A DNA stretch of 64,000 nucleotides from Armatimonadota bacterium (lineage in GTDB: Bacteria; Sysuimicrobiota; Sysuimicrobiia; Sysuimicrobiales; Sysuimicrobiaceae): assembly GCA_031460175.1 (NCBI GenBank), contig JAVKGW010000004.1, forward strand, positions 172,733 to 236,732, given 5' to 3'. The notes beneath the pieces are model-generated. The model did no database searches and was not told the origin of the DNA. It saw only the letters and a program-made list of their open reading frames with translations. Made by a program: the position numbers and the translations under genes. Numbering within the stretch: position 1 is the first letter of the stretch; each line of letters starts with the position of its first letter. Positions 1-10,169 of the stretch are shown piece by piece.

Positions 1-939
1 CACCAGATCCGCGTACCGGGCCGCCACCAGCTCCTTGAACCGGACCGTGTCCCGGTCCAGGGTGATGGCCTCCAGGTCCCGCAGGGCCACGGTGAGCACG
101 GTGCCCGCGGGCGTCTCGTACACCCCCCGGCTCTTCATCCCCACCAGCCGGTTCTCCACCATGTCTACCCGGCCCACGCCGTGGGCCCCTGCCACCCGGT
201 TCAGGTGTCGCACGAGCTCCGCGGGACTCATGCGCACGCCGTCCACGGCCACGGGGATCCCTCGCTCGAAGGCGATCTCCAGGCGCTGGGGGACATCGGG
301 AGCCCTCCGGGGATCCACGGTGAGCTGGAACATCTCCTCAGGCGGCGGGGTGGAGGGGTCCTCCAGGATTCCCCCCTCGTAGGAGGTGTGCCACAGGTTC
401 TGATCGATGCTGTAGGGCTTCTCCGCGGTCACGGGGACGGGGATCCCGTGCTCCTCCGCGTAACGGAGCTCGTCCTCCCGGCTCCGCAGGTCCCACTCCC
501 GCCACGGTGCGATGACCCGCAGGTCCGGCGCGAGCGCCCGATAGCTCAGCTCGAACCGCACCTGATCGTTGCCCTTGCCCGTACACCCGTGGGCGAGGGC
601 ATCGCATCCCGTGGCCCGGGCCACCTCCACCTGCACCTTCGCGATGAGGGGGCGGGCCAGGGCGGTGCCCAGCAGGTACCGCCCCTCGTACACCGCGCCC
701 GCCCGCAGGGCCCGGAAACAGTAGTCCCGGACGAACTCCTCCCGGACGTCCACCACGTGGAAACCGCTGGCGCCGCTCTGCAACGCCTTCTGGCGGAGGG
801 CGTCGAAGTCATCGAGCTGCCCTACGTCCGCCACCACCGCCACCACCTCACACCCGTACCGTTCCCGCAACCAGGGAATGGCCACGGAGGTATCGAGCCC
901 TCCCGAGTATGCCAGGGCCACCTTCCGCACCCGCTCCAC
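1..939 (-). CDS. argG: Argininosuccinate synthase, C-terminus beyond the left edge
   Basis: Joins citrulline and aspartate using ATP, the penultimate step of arginine synthesis in the cytoplasm. The visible 313 residues start at GTG 939, which has GAGGTGAG just upstream. The PP-loop SGGLDTS is at residues 12-18, followed by [13 protein letters not shown] and [16 protein letters not shown], all hallmark ArgG segments. The usual length is about 400 residues, so roughly the last fifth lies outside the window. It sits 3 bp downstream of argD and is evidently the fifth cistron of the argCJBD-G operon; argH may follow but cannot be seen. Confidence 0.96.
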   Translation of the reverse strand, partial: MERVRKVALAYSGGLDTSVAIPWLRERYGCEVVAVVADVGQLDDFDALRQKALQSGASGFHVVDVREEFVRDYCFRALRAGAVYEGRYLLGTALARPLIAKVQVEVARATGCDALAHGCTGKGNDQVRFELSYRALAPDLRVIAPWREWDLRSREDELRYAEEHGIPVPVTAEKPYSIDQNLWHTSYEGGILEDPSTPPPEEMFQLTVDPRRAPDVPQRLEIAFERGIPVAVDGVRMSPAELVRHLNRVAGAHGVGRVDMVENRLVGMKSRGVYETPAGTVLTVALRDLEAITLDRDTVRFKELVAARYADLV

Positions 940-942
940 GGC

Positions 943-2142
943 TCACCTCGCCTGCACTTTTCCGAGGGCCCGTTCAAGCCGGACCATCGCCTCGTCCACC
1001 TCCGCCTCGGAGACCACGAGGGGTGGGCAGAGCCGCAGGGTATGGGGTCGCACCGCGTTCACCAGCAGTCCCTCTCCGAGCGCCGCCTCCACCACCGGGG
1101 CCGCCTCCACCCGTAGGTCTGCGGCCACCAGGAGCCCCACCCCCCGCACGGACCCAACGGTGGGATTCCGCTCCGCCAGGGCCCGGAGCCCCTGCAGGAG
1201 CCGATCCCCCGCCCGCCGGGCATTCTCCACGAGGCCATCCCGCTCCACCACCTCCAACACCGCGCAGACCGCGGCACAGGCCAGGGGGTTTCCGCCGAAG
1301 GTGCTCCCGTGGTCCCCTGGTCCCAGGTGCCTCGCCACGTCCTCCCGGGCCAGCACCGCGCCCACCGGAACCCCACCCGCGAGTCCCTTGCCCAAGGTCA
1401 CCACGTCCGGCTGGATCCCCTCCCGTTGGAAGGCGAACAGGGCGCCCGTGCGGCCGACTCCCGTCTGGACCTCGTCCAGGATCAGCAGTACCCCCCGCTC
1501 CCGACAGAGGGCCTCCAGGTCCCGCAGGTACCCCGGAGAAGGGATCACCACGCCACCTTCTCCTTGCACGGGCTCCACCAGCACCGCACAGGTGCGATCC
1601 GTGACGGCGTCCGCCACGGCCCCGAGGTCGTCGTAAGGCACGAACCGGAATCCCGGGGGAAGGGGCTCGAATCCCTGCCAGTACCGGGGAGTTCCCGTGG
1701 CCGCCAGGGCCCCCAGGGTGCGGCCGTGGAAGCTCCCCTCCATGGTCACGATCTCGTAGGCGTCCGGGCCCCGCATCCCCCGACCCCATCGCCGGGCCAG
1801 CTTGATGGCGGCCTCCACGGCCTCCGCCCCGCTGTTGCAGAAGAAGACCCGGTCCAGCCCGCTGAGCTCCACGAGCCGCTTCGCGGCCCGGGCCTGCTCG
1901 GGGATGTGGTACAGGTTCGAAACGTGCAGGTAGCGGGAAGCCTGGTCGCACAGGGTCCGCATCAGGTCCGGGTGTGCGTGCCCGAGGCTGCTGGTGGCGA
2001 TCCCCGCCACGAAGTCCAGGTACTCCCGACCCCCGAGATCCCACAACCGCACGCCCTCTCCCCGGACGAAGGCCACGGGCGCCCGCCGGTACGTGCGGAA
2101 GAGATATCGGTCCGACCACTCCAGAACCGTCTCGAGGTCCAT
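943..2142 (-). CDS. argD: Acetylornithine aminotransferase
   Basis: PLP-dependent class-III aminotransferase that converts N-acetylglutamate semialdehyde to N-acetylornithine, with glutamate as amino donor. The 399 residues are full length. FCNSGAEAVEAAIKLAR at about 101-117 binds the cofactor phosphate, ILDEVQTG carries the PLP-pairing Asp223, and LGKGLAGG holds the Schiff-base Lys252. The start codon abuts the argB stop with no spacer, and argG follows after 3 bp, so translation is probably coupled. Some ArgD proteins also act as succinyldiaminopimelate aminotransferase; the operon makes the arginine role the main one. Confidence 0.96.
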   Translation of the reverse strand: MDLETVLEWSDRYLFRTYRRAPVAFVRGEGVRLWDLGGREYLDFVAGIATSSLGHAHPDLMRTLCDQASRYLHVSNLYHIPEQARAAKRLVELSGLDRVFFCNSGAEAVEAAIKLARRWGRGMRGPDAYEIVTMEGSFHGRTLGALAATGTPRYWQGFEPLPPGFRFVPYDDLGAVADAVTDRTCAVLVEPVQGEGGVVIPSPGYLRDLEALCRERGVLLILDEVQTGVGRTGALFAFQREGIQPDVVTLGKGLAGGVPVGAVLAREDVARHLGPGDHGSTFGGNPLACAAVCAVLEVVERDGLVENARRAGDRLLQGLRALAERNPTVGSVRGVGLLVAADLRVEAAPVVEAALGEGLLVNAVRPHTLRLCPPLVVSEAEVDEAMVRLERALGKVQAR

Positions 2143-3018
2143 CTAGCCCTCCGGATGGCGGATCATGGTGCCGATTCCCGTCTCCGTAAAGAGCTCGATC
2201 AGCAAACCGTGAGGCAGGTCCGTGCCGATGATGTGGGCGCTGGGCACACCGCCCGCCAGGGCCTCCAGGCAGGCTTCCACCTTGGGGATCATCCCCCGGG
2301 AGATCACGCCGGAAGCGATGAGCTGCCTCGCCTCCTCCGGGCTGATCTCGCTCAGGAGCTCCCGACGGCCATCCACCTCCCGGTACACTCCGGGTACGTC
2401 CGTGAGGAGGATGAGCTTCTGGGCCCGCAGGCCTACCGCCAGGGCCGCGGCCGCGGTGTCCGCGTTGAGGTTGTAGCTCTGGCCGTCCGGGCCGAATCCC
2501 AGGGAGGCGACCACGGGAAGGAATCCCGCGTCCAACAGCACCTGTACGATCTCCGGCTCCACCCGCTCCACCTCGCCCACGAACCCCAGATCCACCTCCC
2601 CCGCCCGCTTGCGGACCTGCAGGAGCCGCGCGTCCTTGCCCGAGAGCCCCACGGCGCGGCCGCCTGCCCTGTGGATGAGGGTCACCAGGTGCTTGTTCAC
2701 CCGGCCCGCGAGCACCATCTCCACCACTTCCATGGTCTCCGCGTCCGTGACCCGGAGGCCGTTGACGAACCGCGTGGTCTTGCCCAGGCGTTCCAGGGTG
2801 CGGGTGATCTCCGGGCCGCCCCCGTGCACCAGCACGGGCCGCACCCCGGCCCGCTGCAGGAGGACGAGGTCCTCCGGAAGGGTACCCAGCTCTTGAGCGT
2901 CCAGGACGCTCCCTCCGAACTTCACGACCACCGTGCGGTCCTTCCAGGCGGCCACGTAGCGCAGGGCATGGGCCAGAGAGGTCCCGATGCCCGGACTCTC
3001 CAGCGGCAGGACGTTCAC
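2143..3018 (-). CDS. argB: Acetylglutamate kinase
   Basis: Phosphorylates N-acetylglutamate, the second step of arginine synthesis and the usual point of arginine feedback. The 291 residues show the amino-acid-kinase fold: VVKFGGSVL near residues 31-39 with the catalytic Lys, LVHGGGPEI for substrate binding, and NLNADTAAAALA near residue 185. An N-terminal stretch before the kinase core is of the kind seen in arginine-sensitive, hexameric ArgB proteins; sensitivity here is inference. The stop touches the argD start. argJ ends 15 bp upstream of the argB start. Confidence 0.96.
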   Translation of the reverse strand: MNVLPLESPGIGTSLAHALRYVAAWKDRTVVVKFGGSVLDAQELGTLPEDLVLLQRAGVRPVLVHGGGPEITRTLERLGKTTRFVNGLRVTDAETMEVVEMVLAGRVNKHLVTLIHRAGGRAVGLSGKDARLLQVRKRAGEVDLGFVGEVERVEPEIVQVLLDAGFLPVVASLGFGPDGQSYNLNADTAAAALAVGLRAQKLILLTDVPGVYREVDGRRELLSEISPEEARQLIASGVISRGMIPKVEACLEALAGGVPSAHIIGTDLPHGLLIELFTETGIGTMIRHPEG

Positions 3019-3033
3019 CGCTTTCCTCCCACA

Positions 3034-4242
3034 CTAGGTGATGTAGGCGCCGTTCAGGCGCACGTACTCCTCGCTAAGATCGCACGTCCACACCCACCAC
3101 CGCCCGCTCCCCACCCCCAGGTCCACCCGCAAGGTGACCTCGGAATCCCGCAAGGCTTGCGCGCCCTGCCCGAGGGCTTCCGGAATCCCCACCCCGTCCT
3201 GTACCACCAGGACCGGCCCGAACCAGACGCGCGTCCTGGACTCCTCCAGGGCCACCCCGGCCCGACCCACCGCCGCCAGGACCCTTCCCCAGTTCGGCTC
3301 CCCGCCATGCAGCATGGTCTTTACCAGAAGGGAGGTCGCCACGGTGTAGGCGGCCCTCCGGGCCTCTGCCTCGTCCAGGGCGCCCGTGACCTCCACCCGC
3401 ACGAGCCGCGTGGCTCCCTCCCCGTCCCGCACCACCATCTTCGCCAGCTCCTCCGCCACCGCGGTGAGGGCCGCGCAGAACCGCCTGTAGGCTTCTCCCT
3501 CCTCCGCGGCGATTCCGGACTGGCCGTTCGCCAGGACGATGAGGCTGTCGTTCGTGCTGGTGTCCCCGTCCACGGTGATGCGGTTGAAGGAGACCTCTGC
3601 CGCCCCCCGCAGCGCCTCCCGCAGCCGTCCGGGAGAGATGCGGGCGTCCGTGGTGAGGAAGCACAGGGTGGTGGCGAGTTGGGGGTGGATCATCCCCGCG
3701 CCCTTCGCGATCCCCCCCACGGTCACCACGCCCTCCGGAAGGCGGACCTGGGCCGCGGCCCGCTTGGGGAAGGCGTCCGTGGTGAGGATGGCTTCCGCCG
3801 CGGCCTCGCCGCTCCGCTCCAGGGCCCGCACCGCCTGCGGGATCCCCCGCCGGATGGCTTCCATGGGAAGCGGGACGCCGATCACCCCCGTGCTGCACAC
3901 CAACACGTGGGAACGCGGGATGCCAAGCGCCCGGGCCGTGATCTCCGCCATCTCGTAGGCGTCCCGGAGTCCCTGAGGACCCGTGCAGGCGTTGGCGTTC
4001 CCGCTGTTCACCACGATGGCCTGCGCGACCCCTCCGGACAGGGTTTCCTCACAGTACCGCACGGGGGCCGCCTTCACCCGGTTGGTGGTAAACAGCCCCG
4101 CCGCGGAAGCGGGGACCTCCGAGTAGAGGAGGGCCAGGTCCCGCCGCTGTTGCTTGATCCCGCAGTGCACCCCCGCGGCGAGGAAGCCGTGCGGGCTCGT
4201 GACGTCTCCGGGAATGAGGGTGATGGGCTCAGGGGTCTCCAT
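3034..4242 (-). CDS. argJ: Bifunctional glutamate N-acetyltransferase / amino-acid acetyltransferase
   Basis: ArgJ recycles the acetyl group from acetylornithine to glutamate and often also makes acetylglutamate from acetyl-CoA. The 402 residues carry the autocleavage region KGAGMIHPQLATTL, where the Thr after LA becomes the nucleophile of the beta chain, and SFNRITVDGDTSTND further on. The start ATG at 4242 is 5 bp after the argC stop; reading open further upstream is only argC in another frame. An ArgJ in the cluster means the pathway is of the cyclic acetyl type, so no argE is required. Confidence 0.95.
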   Translation of the reverse strand: METPEPITLIPGDVTSPHGFLAAGVHCGIKQQRRDLALLYSEVPASAAGLFTTNRVKAAPVRYCEETLSGGVAQAIVVNSGNANACTGPQGLRDAYEMAEITARALGIPRSHVLVCSTGVIGVPLPMEAIRRGIPQAVRALERSGEAAAEAILTTDAFPKRAAAQVRLPEGVVTVGGIAKGAGMIHPQLATTLCFLTTDARISPGRLREALRGAAEVSFNRITVDGDTSTNDSLIVLANGQSGIAAEEGEAYRRFCAALTAVAEELAKMVVRDGEGATRLVRVEVTGALDEAEARRAAYTVATSLLVKTMLHGGEPNWGRVLAAVGRAGVALEESRTRVWFGPVLVVQDGVGIPEALGQGAQALRDSEVTLRVDLGVGSGRWWVWTCDLSEEYVRLNGAYIT

Positions 4243-4247
4243 GGCGC

Positions 4248-5279
4248 CTATGGGAAGAGGGGAGGCAACTGGAGTCCTTCCGTCTCCGGGAGCCCGAACA
4301 TCAGGTTCATGCACTGGATGGCCTGCCCCGCGGCTCCTTTCCCGAGGTTGTCCAGGGCCGCGATGGCGATGGCGACCCCGCGCTCCGCATCCACCCGCAC
4401 CGTCACATCGCAGAAGTTGGAGCCAAAGGTGGCCTTCGTCTGCGGGAGATCCCGCTCGAGCACCCGCACGAAGGGCTCTCCCGCGTAGGCCTCCCGGTAC
4501 AGGTCCAGGGCGGCCGGGCCGTCCAGGGGACGGGAGAGCCGCACGTAGCAGGTGGCGAGGATCCCCCGGGTCATGGGGATGAGGTGGGGGACGAAGCACA
4601 CCGCGGCGGGACAACCCGCCTCCGCCAGGGCCTGCTCCATCTCGGGGACGTGGCGGTGATGGGCCACGTGGTACGGGCGCACGTTCTCGTTGATCTCGCT
4701 GAAGTGGGTGTCCAGGGACGCCCCCCGGCCAGCACCCGAAACCCCGGACTTGGCGTCCACCACCACGGGACCGCTCCCGTACCCCGCCCGCAGGAGCGGC
4801 ACCAGACCGAGCAGGGCCGCCGTGGGGTAACAGCCCGGAACCGCCACGAGGTTCGCCTCCCGGATGCGGCTCCGGTGGAGCTCCGGGAGTCCGTAGACCG
4901 CCTCCTCCAACAGGTGCACGGCCGTGTGCTCCTGCCTGTACCACCGGGCATACTGGGCGGGATCCCGCAGACGGAAGTCCGGCCCCAGGTCCACCACCCG
5001 GGCGCCCGCAGACAGGATCTCGGGCGCGGCTTTGAGAGCGAGTCCGTGCGGGAGCGCCAGGAACACCACGTCGCTCTCCTGCGCCAGCTTCCGCCAGTCC
5101 GGCTCCTCCAGGGGCTTGCGCACGAATCCTTCCAGGTGGGGGAAGGCCTCCGGGAGGAGCTTGCCCCGGTGCTGGTCCGCGGTGAGGTGCACCAGCTCCA
5201 CCCGGGGATGGCGCACCAGCCACCGCACCAGCTCCCCTCCCGTATACCCGCTCGCGCCGGCCACGCTCGCCCGGATCAT
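4248..5279 (-). CDS. argC: N-acetyl-gamma-glutamyl-phosphate reductase
   Basis: NADPH-dependent reduction of N-acetylglutamyl phosphate to the semialdehyde. The 343 residues contain ASGYTGGELVRWL at 9-21 (nucleotide-binding glycines) and VAVPGCYPTAALLG with catalytic Cys150. The chosen ATG at 5279 gives the family-typical MIRASVAGASGYTG start; an upstream in-frame start would add 21 residues that resemble promoter sequence. There is no Shine-Dalgarno sequence, and a -10 element ends 6 bp before the ATG, so the mRNA is probably leaderless. First gene of the argCJBDG operon. Confidence 0.95.
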   Translation of the reverse strand: MIRASVAGASGYTGGELVRWLVRHPRVELVHLTADQHRGKLLPEAFPHLEGFVRKPLEEPDWRKLAQESDVVFLALPHGLALKAAPEILSAGARVVDLGPDFRLRDPAQYARWYRQEHTAVHLLEEAVYGLPELHRSRIREANLVAVPGCYPTAALLGLVPLLRAGYGSGPVVVDAKSGVSGAGRGASLDTHFSEINENVRPYHVAHHRHVPEMEQALAEAGCPAAVCFVPHLIPMTRGILATCYVRLSRPLDGPAALDLYREAYAGEPFVRVLERDLPQTKATFGSNFCDVTVRVDAERGVAIAIAALDNLGKGAAGQAIQCMNLMFGLPETEGLQLPPLFP

Positions 5280-5314
5280 GGCATAACCATACAGGAAACT
5301 GCATGATGTTGCAA
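5280..5314 (-). promoter_or_regulatory. argC promoter with paired ARG boxes
   Basis: Minus-strand -35 TTGCAA (5314-5309), 17-bp spacer and -10 TATGGT (5291-5286), then TATGCC and the argC ATG. Two ArgR-type half-palindromes overlie it: TGCATGATGTTGCA at 5300-5313 covers the -35, and GGCATAACCATACA at 5280-5293 covers the -10. Centres are 20 bp apart. The family consensus core is TGAATAATTATTCA. Position over the promoter suggests repression by ArgR with arginine; argR itself is not in the window. Confidence 0.65.
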
Positions 5315-5335
5315 TCCGGGGAGGATCCGGGTCCG

Positions 5336-5363
5336 TTGACACGCGCTTCGGATGCTGTAGAAA
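5336..5363 (+). promoter_or_regulatory. Promoter of the solute-binding protein gene
   Basis: Perfect -35 TTGACA at 5336-5341, 16-bp spacer, and TAGAAA (5358-5363) as a weaker -10. It lies about 40 bp before the gene at 5405 and is divergent from the argC promoter. Confidence 0.5.
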
Positions 5364-5404
5364 TTGTCTGTAAAGCGTAGAAGGTGCGGTCGGGGGGTGA
5401 GGAG

Positions 5405-6937
5405 ATGCGAGGGAAGGGCACGCGTCTGGCGGTGGCCGCGCTCGCTGCCGCGGCGGTCACCCTGGGTCCGGTTGTCCTGGGGTTCGGAGCCCCGGGGGAG
5501 CAACCCCGGCGGGGGGGAGTCCTCCGGGTGGCGGACGAGGCCCCGGGAGGCCCCTTCGGCGTCCCCTGGAAGATGCCCGTGTTCGGCATCATCCCCGCGG
5601 TTCCCGTCTACGAAACCCTCCTCTGGGTGGACGCCCGGGGCCAGGTCAGCCCGAAGCTGGCGGTCCAGTGGGAGATCACCCCGGACCGGAAGGGGATCGT
5701 ATTTCGGCTGCGCCAGGGCGTACGCTTCCACGACGGTTCCGAACTGGACGCGGACGCCGTGAAGTTCAGCCTTGAGGAGAACCTCAAGGCCCGCCGGCTG
5801 CCCCCTACCATCCAGTCCGTGGACGTCCTCGACCGCTACACGGTGCGGGTCAACCTCTCCCAGTGGAACAACGGCATCTACCTCTCCCTTGGGGGGTCTG
5901 CCTCCCTCATCGCCTCGCTCGCCCACCTCCGCCGGCTGGGGGAGGACCGGGCCCAGTGGGACCCCTCCGGGACCGGACCCTTCCGCCTCACCCAGTACGA
6001 CCCCAACGCCTTCGCCATGTACACCCGCTTCGACCGCTACTGGGACCGCGGCAAGCCCTACCTGGACCGGCTGGAGCTGTGGTTCATCCGGAGCATCCAG
6101 ACCCTGAAGGCCGCCATGCTGGCGGGCCAGGTGGACGTAGGGGGGTTCGGGGATCCTCAGGTGGTGAGCGAGCTCCAGGCCACGGGCCGGTTCCGGGTGC
6201 TCTCGGGACTCCACCGGGGGATCCTCATGCTCATCCCGGACAGCGCCAACGAGGACTCCCCCTTCGCGGACCGGCGGGTCCGGGAGGCCCTCCAGTACGC
6301 CTTCGATCGGGCCGCCCTCGCCCGTGCCCTGGGCTACGGTCTGTGGGAACCGTGGGACCAGATCGCGCATCCGGAGAGTCCCGCGGCCCTGACGGACCAT
6401 CGCCGCCCCTCTTACAACCCCGCCCGGGCCAAGGAACTCCTGGCGCAGGCGGGCTACCCCAACGGATTCCGCACCAAGTTGATCCCGGCTCCCTTCCTGA
6501 CCCGGGAGATCGCGGTGGCCATCCATCGGTACCTCCAGGAGGTGGGCATCGAGGCGGAACTGGAGACCCCGGAGATCGCCCGGTACGCGGAGTATCAGCG
6601 GCGGGGATGGCGGGGGCTCCTCGTCCAGCCCTTCGGCTACTTCCCCTACTTCAACAACTACGTGGCCTTCTACTTCACCAACTCCCCGGAGGGCTTCGTG
6701 AGCATGCGGCGGCCGCCGCAGCTGCAACGCCTGTGGGAGGACTCCGTAGCCACCCTCACCCCGCAGCGCTACAGGCTGCAGGTGATGCACCGGCTCCTCC
6801 TCCAGGAACATACGGTGATCCCCCTGTGGCTCGCGGGCCGGTACTACGTGACGCGGCCAGAAGCCCGGGGGACCGGGCACCTCCAGGGCTCCACCTGGCC
6901 GTGGTGGACGCCCGCGAACGCCTGGACCGTACGGTAG
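5405..6937 (+). CDS. ABC transporter solute-binding protein, family 5 (peptide/nickel type)
   Basis: Exported extracytoplasmic receptor of the SBP_bac_5 (DppA/OppA-like) family. The 510 residues begin with a signal peptide (basic MRGKGTR, then an Ala-rich core) without a lipobox Cys. The family signature region, with FRLRQGVRFHDGSELDADAVKFSLE, lies near residue 100, and RVREALQYAFDRAALA is near 295. ATG 5405 has GGGGGTGAGGAG before it; a GTG 21 bp upstream would start inside that site. No permease or ATPase gene is adjacent, so it is an orphan receptor. The ligand could be a peptide, metal chelate or sugar; not determinable here. Confidence 0.88.
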   Translation: MRGKGTRLAVAALAAAAVTLGPVVLGFGAPGEQPRRGGVLRVADEAPGGPFGVPWKMPVFGIIPAVPVYETLLWVDARGQVSPKLAVQWEITPDRKGIVFRLRQGVRFHDGSELDADAVKFSLEENLKARRLPPTIQSVDVLDRYTVRVNLSQWNNGIYLSLGGSASLIASLAHLRRLGEDRAQWDPSGTGPFRLTQYDPNAFAMYTRFDRYWDRGKPYLDRLELWFIRSIQTLKAAMLAGQVDVGGFGDPQVVSELQATGRFRVLSGLHRGILMLIPDSANEDSPFADRRVREALQYAFDRAALARALGYGLWEPWDQIAHPESPAALTDHRRPSYNPARAKELLAQAGYPNGFRTKLIPAPFLTREIAVAIHRYLQEVGIEAELETPEIARYAEYQRRGWRGLLVQPFGYFPYFNNYVAFYFTNSPEGFVSMRRPPQLQRLWEDSVATLTPQRYRLQVMHRLLLQEHTVIPLWLAGRYYVTRPEARGTGHLQGSTWPWWTPANAWTVR

Positions 6938-6974
6938 CTACGGTGCCGCGGGGATCCGGAAGGGGCGCACCCGC

Positions 6975-9900
6975 TCACGCCAGGGGCGCGGGACCTGCCA
7001 TGGGCTGCGGGGCCACCAGGGCCCCCTCCCGGAGGGCCGCGAGGACCTCGGCGTAGACCTGGGCGGTCTCCAGGGTGGTGAGGCAGGGGATGCGGCGCTC
7101 CACCGCGGCCCGACGCAGCCGAAAGCCCCATCGCCGGGGGTCGTGGCCGGCGGTGGGGAGGTTGATCAGGACGCCCACCTCCCCCCGCCGGATGGCCTCC
7201 AGGGCCTCGGCATGCGGAAGCGGGCGGCACGGTATCCCTGCGGACCGGAGGGCAGCAGCCGTCCCGGGCGTGGCCAGGAGGGGGATCCCCAAGGCCTGAA
7301 GGCGACGGGCGAGGGGAACGACGCCCCGACGGGCCCGTCGGGCCACGCTGAGGAGCGCTGCACCGTTTGGCGGAACCGTCCACCCCGCGGCCACGAAGCC
7401 CTTGTACAGGGCCGCGGGCAGGCTTCGGTCGATCCCCATGACCTCCCCCGTGGACCGCATCTCCGGCCCCAGGGCCACCTCCGCCCCCACGAGCTTCTCG
7501 CTGCTGAACACGGGCACCTTCACCCCCACCCTCCGGGGAGCGGGGAACCGGTACACGCCGGGATAGCCCAGGTCCGCGAGGGAACTGCCCAGCATGACAC
7601 GGGTGGCGATCTGCACGAGGGGGACGCCCAGCACCTTGCTGACGAAGGGCACGGTCCGGCTCGCCCGGAGGTTCGCCTCCAGGACGTACACCCGATAGCC
7701 GTGCACCACGAACTGCACGTTCAGGAAGCCCCGAACCCCCAGGGCCCGGTTGAGCTTCTGGAGGATGTCCACGATGCGCTCCGAGACCTCCGGGAGGACG
7801 CTGGGGGCGGGAAAGATGGAGATGCTGTCCCCGGAGTGTACGCCCGCGGCCTCCACATGCTCCATGATCCCCGGGAGGAGCAGGTTCGCGCCGTCCCCGA
7901 TGGCGTCCACCTCCAGCTCTTGCCCCCGCAGGTACGCGTCCACCAGCACGGGGCGTCCCGGGTCCACCGCCAGGGCCGCGGCCACGAGATCCTCCACCTC
8001 CTCCGCCTCGTACACGATCCTCATGCCCCGGCCTCCGAGCACGTAGGAGGGGCGAACCACCACGGGAAGTCCCAACCGGTGCACCAGGCGTTTCGCCTCC
8101 TCCACGGAGTGGGCCATCCCGCCCTCCGGGTGCGGGATCCCGAGCTGATCCAGCAGGGCGTAGAACTTCCGTCGGTCCTCGGAGACGTCCAGGCTCTCCA
8201 CGGAGGTGCCGAGGATGGGAACGCCGGCCCGCGCGAGGGGGATGGCCAGGTTCAGGGCGGTCTGCCCTCCGAACTGCACCAGCACCCCCACGGGGCGCTC
8301 CTTACGCACCACGTGCAGCACGTCCTCCACCGTAAGGGGATCGAAGTACAGGCGGTCGGAGGTGTCGAAGTCCGTGCTCACCGTCTCCGGGTTGTTGTTC
8401 ACCACCACGGCCCGCACCCCGGCCTCCTGGAGGGAGCGCACCGCGTGCACGGTGCTGTAGTCGAACTCGATCCCCTGCCCGATGCGGATGGGCCCGCTGC
8501 CGAGCACCACCGCGCACGGCCGCGGATCCGGCTCGGCCTCGTCCTCCTCCTCGTAGGTGCTGTAGTAGTACGGGGTGGCCGCGGGGAACTCGCCCGCACA
8601 GGTGTCCACGAGCTTGTAGACGGGATAGATCCCCGCCGCCTCCCGCTGGGCCCTCACCTCCTCCTCCGGGCGGTTCTGCAGCCGGGCGATCTCCGCATCC
8701 GAGAGCCCGGTGCGCTTGGCGAGCCACAGGGCCACGGTGCTCCGATCCCGGGCCACCCGCTGTTCCACCGCCACGATGCGCTCTAGCTCCCAGATGAAGA
8801 AGGGGTCGATGCGGCTTGCGGCCGCGAGCTCCTCCGGGCGTGCACCTCGGCGCAAAAGCTCCGCGATGGCCCAAAGCCGCTCATCGCACGGGGTGCGCAC
8901 CCGATCCCACAGGGCCTCGTCTGCCATCCGGGCCAGCACAGGGTGCCACAGGCCGCGGTTCGTGGACTCCACGGATCGGGCGGCCTTCAGGAGGGCCTCG
9001 GTGAAGGTGCGGCCGATGGCCATCACCTCGCCCGTGGACTTCATCTGGGTACCGATGCGGCGGTCCGCCTCTCCGAACTTGTCGAAGGGCCACCGGGGGA
9101 TCTTCACCACCACGTAGTCCAGGGCCGGCTCGAAGCAGGCGGTGCCCCGGGTGATGGGGTTCTGGATCTCCCACAGGCGGTAGCCGAGGGCGATCTTGGC
9201 CGCCACCCGGGCGATGGGATATCCCGTGGCCTTGCTGGCGAGGGCGCTGCTCCGCGACAGCCGCGGGTTCACCTCGATCACGTAGTAGCGCTCGGACCGG
9301 GGATCCAAGGCGAACTGCACGTTGCACCCGCCCTCCACCCCCAGGGCCCGCACGATCTCGAAGGCGGCCCGCCGCAGCATCTGGTACTCGCGGTCCGAGA
9401 GGGTCAGGCTGGGGGCCACCACGATGCTGTCCCCCGTGTGCACGCCCATGGGATCGACGTTCTCCATGTTGCAGATGGCGATGCAGTTGTCGTCCCCGTC
9501 CCGCAGGACCTCGTACTCGATCTCCTTCCACCCCGCCACGGACCGCTCCACCAGCACCTGTCCGATGGGGCTCGTGCGGATCCCCCGCTCCGCCGCCTCC
9601 CACACCGCCTCCCTTCCCTGGGCAAGCCCGCCCCCGGTTCCTCCCAGGGTAAAGGCGGGCCGGATCACCACCTCCGCGTCTCCCAGGGAGAGGGCGAAGT
9701 CCACGGCCTCCTCCGGGGTGGTGGCCACGATGCTCTCGGGCACGGGCTGCCCGATGCGCCGCATCTCCTCCCGGAACAGCTCCCGGTCCTCTCCCTTGTG
9801 GATGGCGGAAAGCGGGGTCCCCAGCACCTCCACCCCGAGCGCCCGCAGGACGCCCATGCGATCCAGGGCCGCGGCCAGGTTAAGGCCCGTCTGCCCCCCC

Positions 9901-10169
9901 AGGGTGGGCAGCAACCCCTGGGGCCGCTCCGCCTCCAGCACCCGGGCCACGAACTCCGGGGTGAGGGGCTCGATGTAGATGCGATCCGCCACCTCCGGAT
10001 CCGTCATGATGGTGGCGGGGTTGCTGTTGACGAGCACCACCTCCACCCCTTCCTCCGAGAGGGCCCGACAGGCCTGGGAACCCGAGTAGTCGAACTCCGC
10101 GGCCTGCCCGATGGTGATGGGGCCGGAGCCGATCACCAGGACCTTGCGGATGTCCGGCCGCCGCGGCAC
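6975..10169 (-). CDS. carB: Carbamoyl-phosphate synthase, large subunit
   Basis: Makes carbamoyl phosphate from bicarbonate, two ATP and the ammonia tunnelled from CarA, for arginine and pyrimidine synthesis. The 1064 residues show the duplicated architecture: first synthetase half from [22 protein letters not shown] to about 400, an oligomerisation domain, a second half from [20 protein letters not shown] near 555, and an allosteric MGS-like domain from about 930. GTG 10169 overlaps the last base of the carA stop. The final ~130 residues end in a low-complexity tail ([11 protein letters not shown]). It converges on the solute-binding protein gene with 37 bp between. Confidence 0.97.
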   Translation of the reverse strand: MPRRPDIRKVLVIGSGPITIGQAAEFDYSGSQACRALSEEGVEVVLVNSNPATIMTDPEVADRIYIEPLTPEFVARVLEAERPQGLLPTLGGQTGLNLAAALDRMGVLRALGVEVLGTPLSAIHKGEDRELFREEMRRIGQPVPESIVATTPEEAVDFALSLGDAEVVIRPAFTLGGTGGGLAQGREAVWEAAERGIRTSPIGQVLVERSVAGWKEIEYEVLRDGDDNCIAICNMENVDPMGVHTGDSIVVAPSLTLSDREYQMLRRAAFEIVRALGVEGGCNVQFALDPRSERYYVIEVNPRLSRSSALASKATGYPIARVAAKIALGYRLWEIQNPITRGTACFEPALDYVVVKIPRWPFDKFGEADRRIGTQMKSTGEVMAIGRTFTEALLKAARSVESTNRGLWHPVLARMADEALWDRVRTPCDERLWAIAELLRRGARPEELAAASRIDPFFIWELERIVAVEQRVARDRSTVALWLAKRTGLSDAEIARLQNRPEEEVRAQREAAGIYPVYKLVDTCAGEFPAATPYYYSTYEEEDEAEPDPRPCAVVLGSGPIRIGQGIEFDYSTVHAVRSLQEAGVRAVVVNNNPETVSTDFDTSDRLYFDPLTVEDVLHVVRKERPVGVLVQFGGQTALNLAIPLARAGVPILGTSVESLDVSEDRRKFYALLDQLGIPHPEGGMAHSVEEAKRLVHRLGLPVVVRPSYVLGGRGMRIVYEAEEVEDLVAAALAVDPGRPVLVDAYLRGQELEVDAIGDGANLLLPGIMEHVEAAGVHSGDSISIFPAPSVLPEVSERIVDILQKLNRALGVRGFLNVQFVVHGYRVYVLEANLRASRTVPFVSKVLGVPLVQIATRVMLGSSLADLGYPGVYRFPAPRRVGVKVPVFSSEKLVGAEVALGPEMRSTGEVMGIDRSLPAALYKGFVAAGWTVPPNGAALLSVARRARRGVVPLARRLQALGIPLLATPGTAAALRSAGIPCRPLPHAEALEAIRRGEVGVLINLPTAGHDPRRWGFRLRRAAVERRIPCLTTLETAQVYAEVLAALREGALVAPQPMAGPAPLA

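Noticed and set aside
1309..4488. 1059-codon plus-strand open frame opposite the arg operon
   Set aside because: It runs antisense to four confidently identified arg genes; long antisense frames are expected at this GC content and its translation has no domain pattern.
7143..8786. 547-codon plus-strand open frame opposite carB
   Set aside because: Entirely within carB, His/Gly/Pro-rich low-complexity translation, no start signal.
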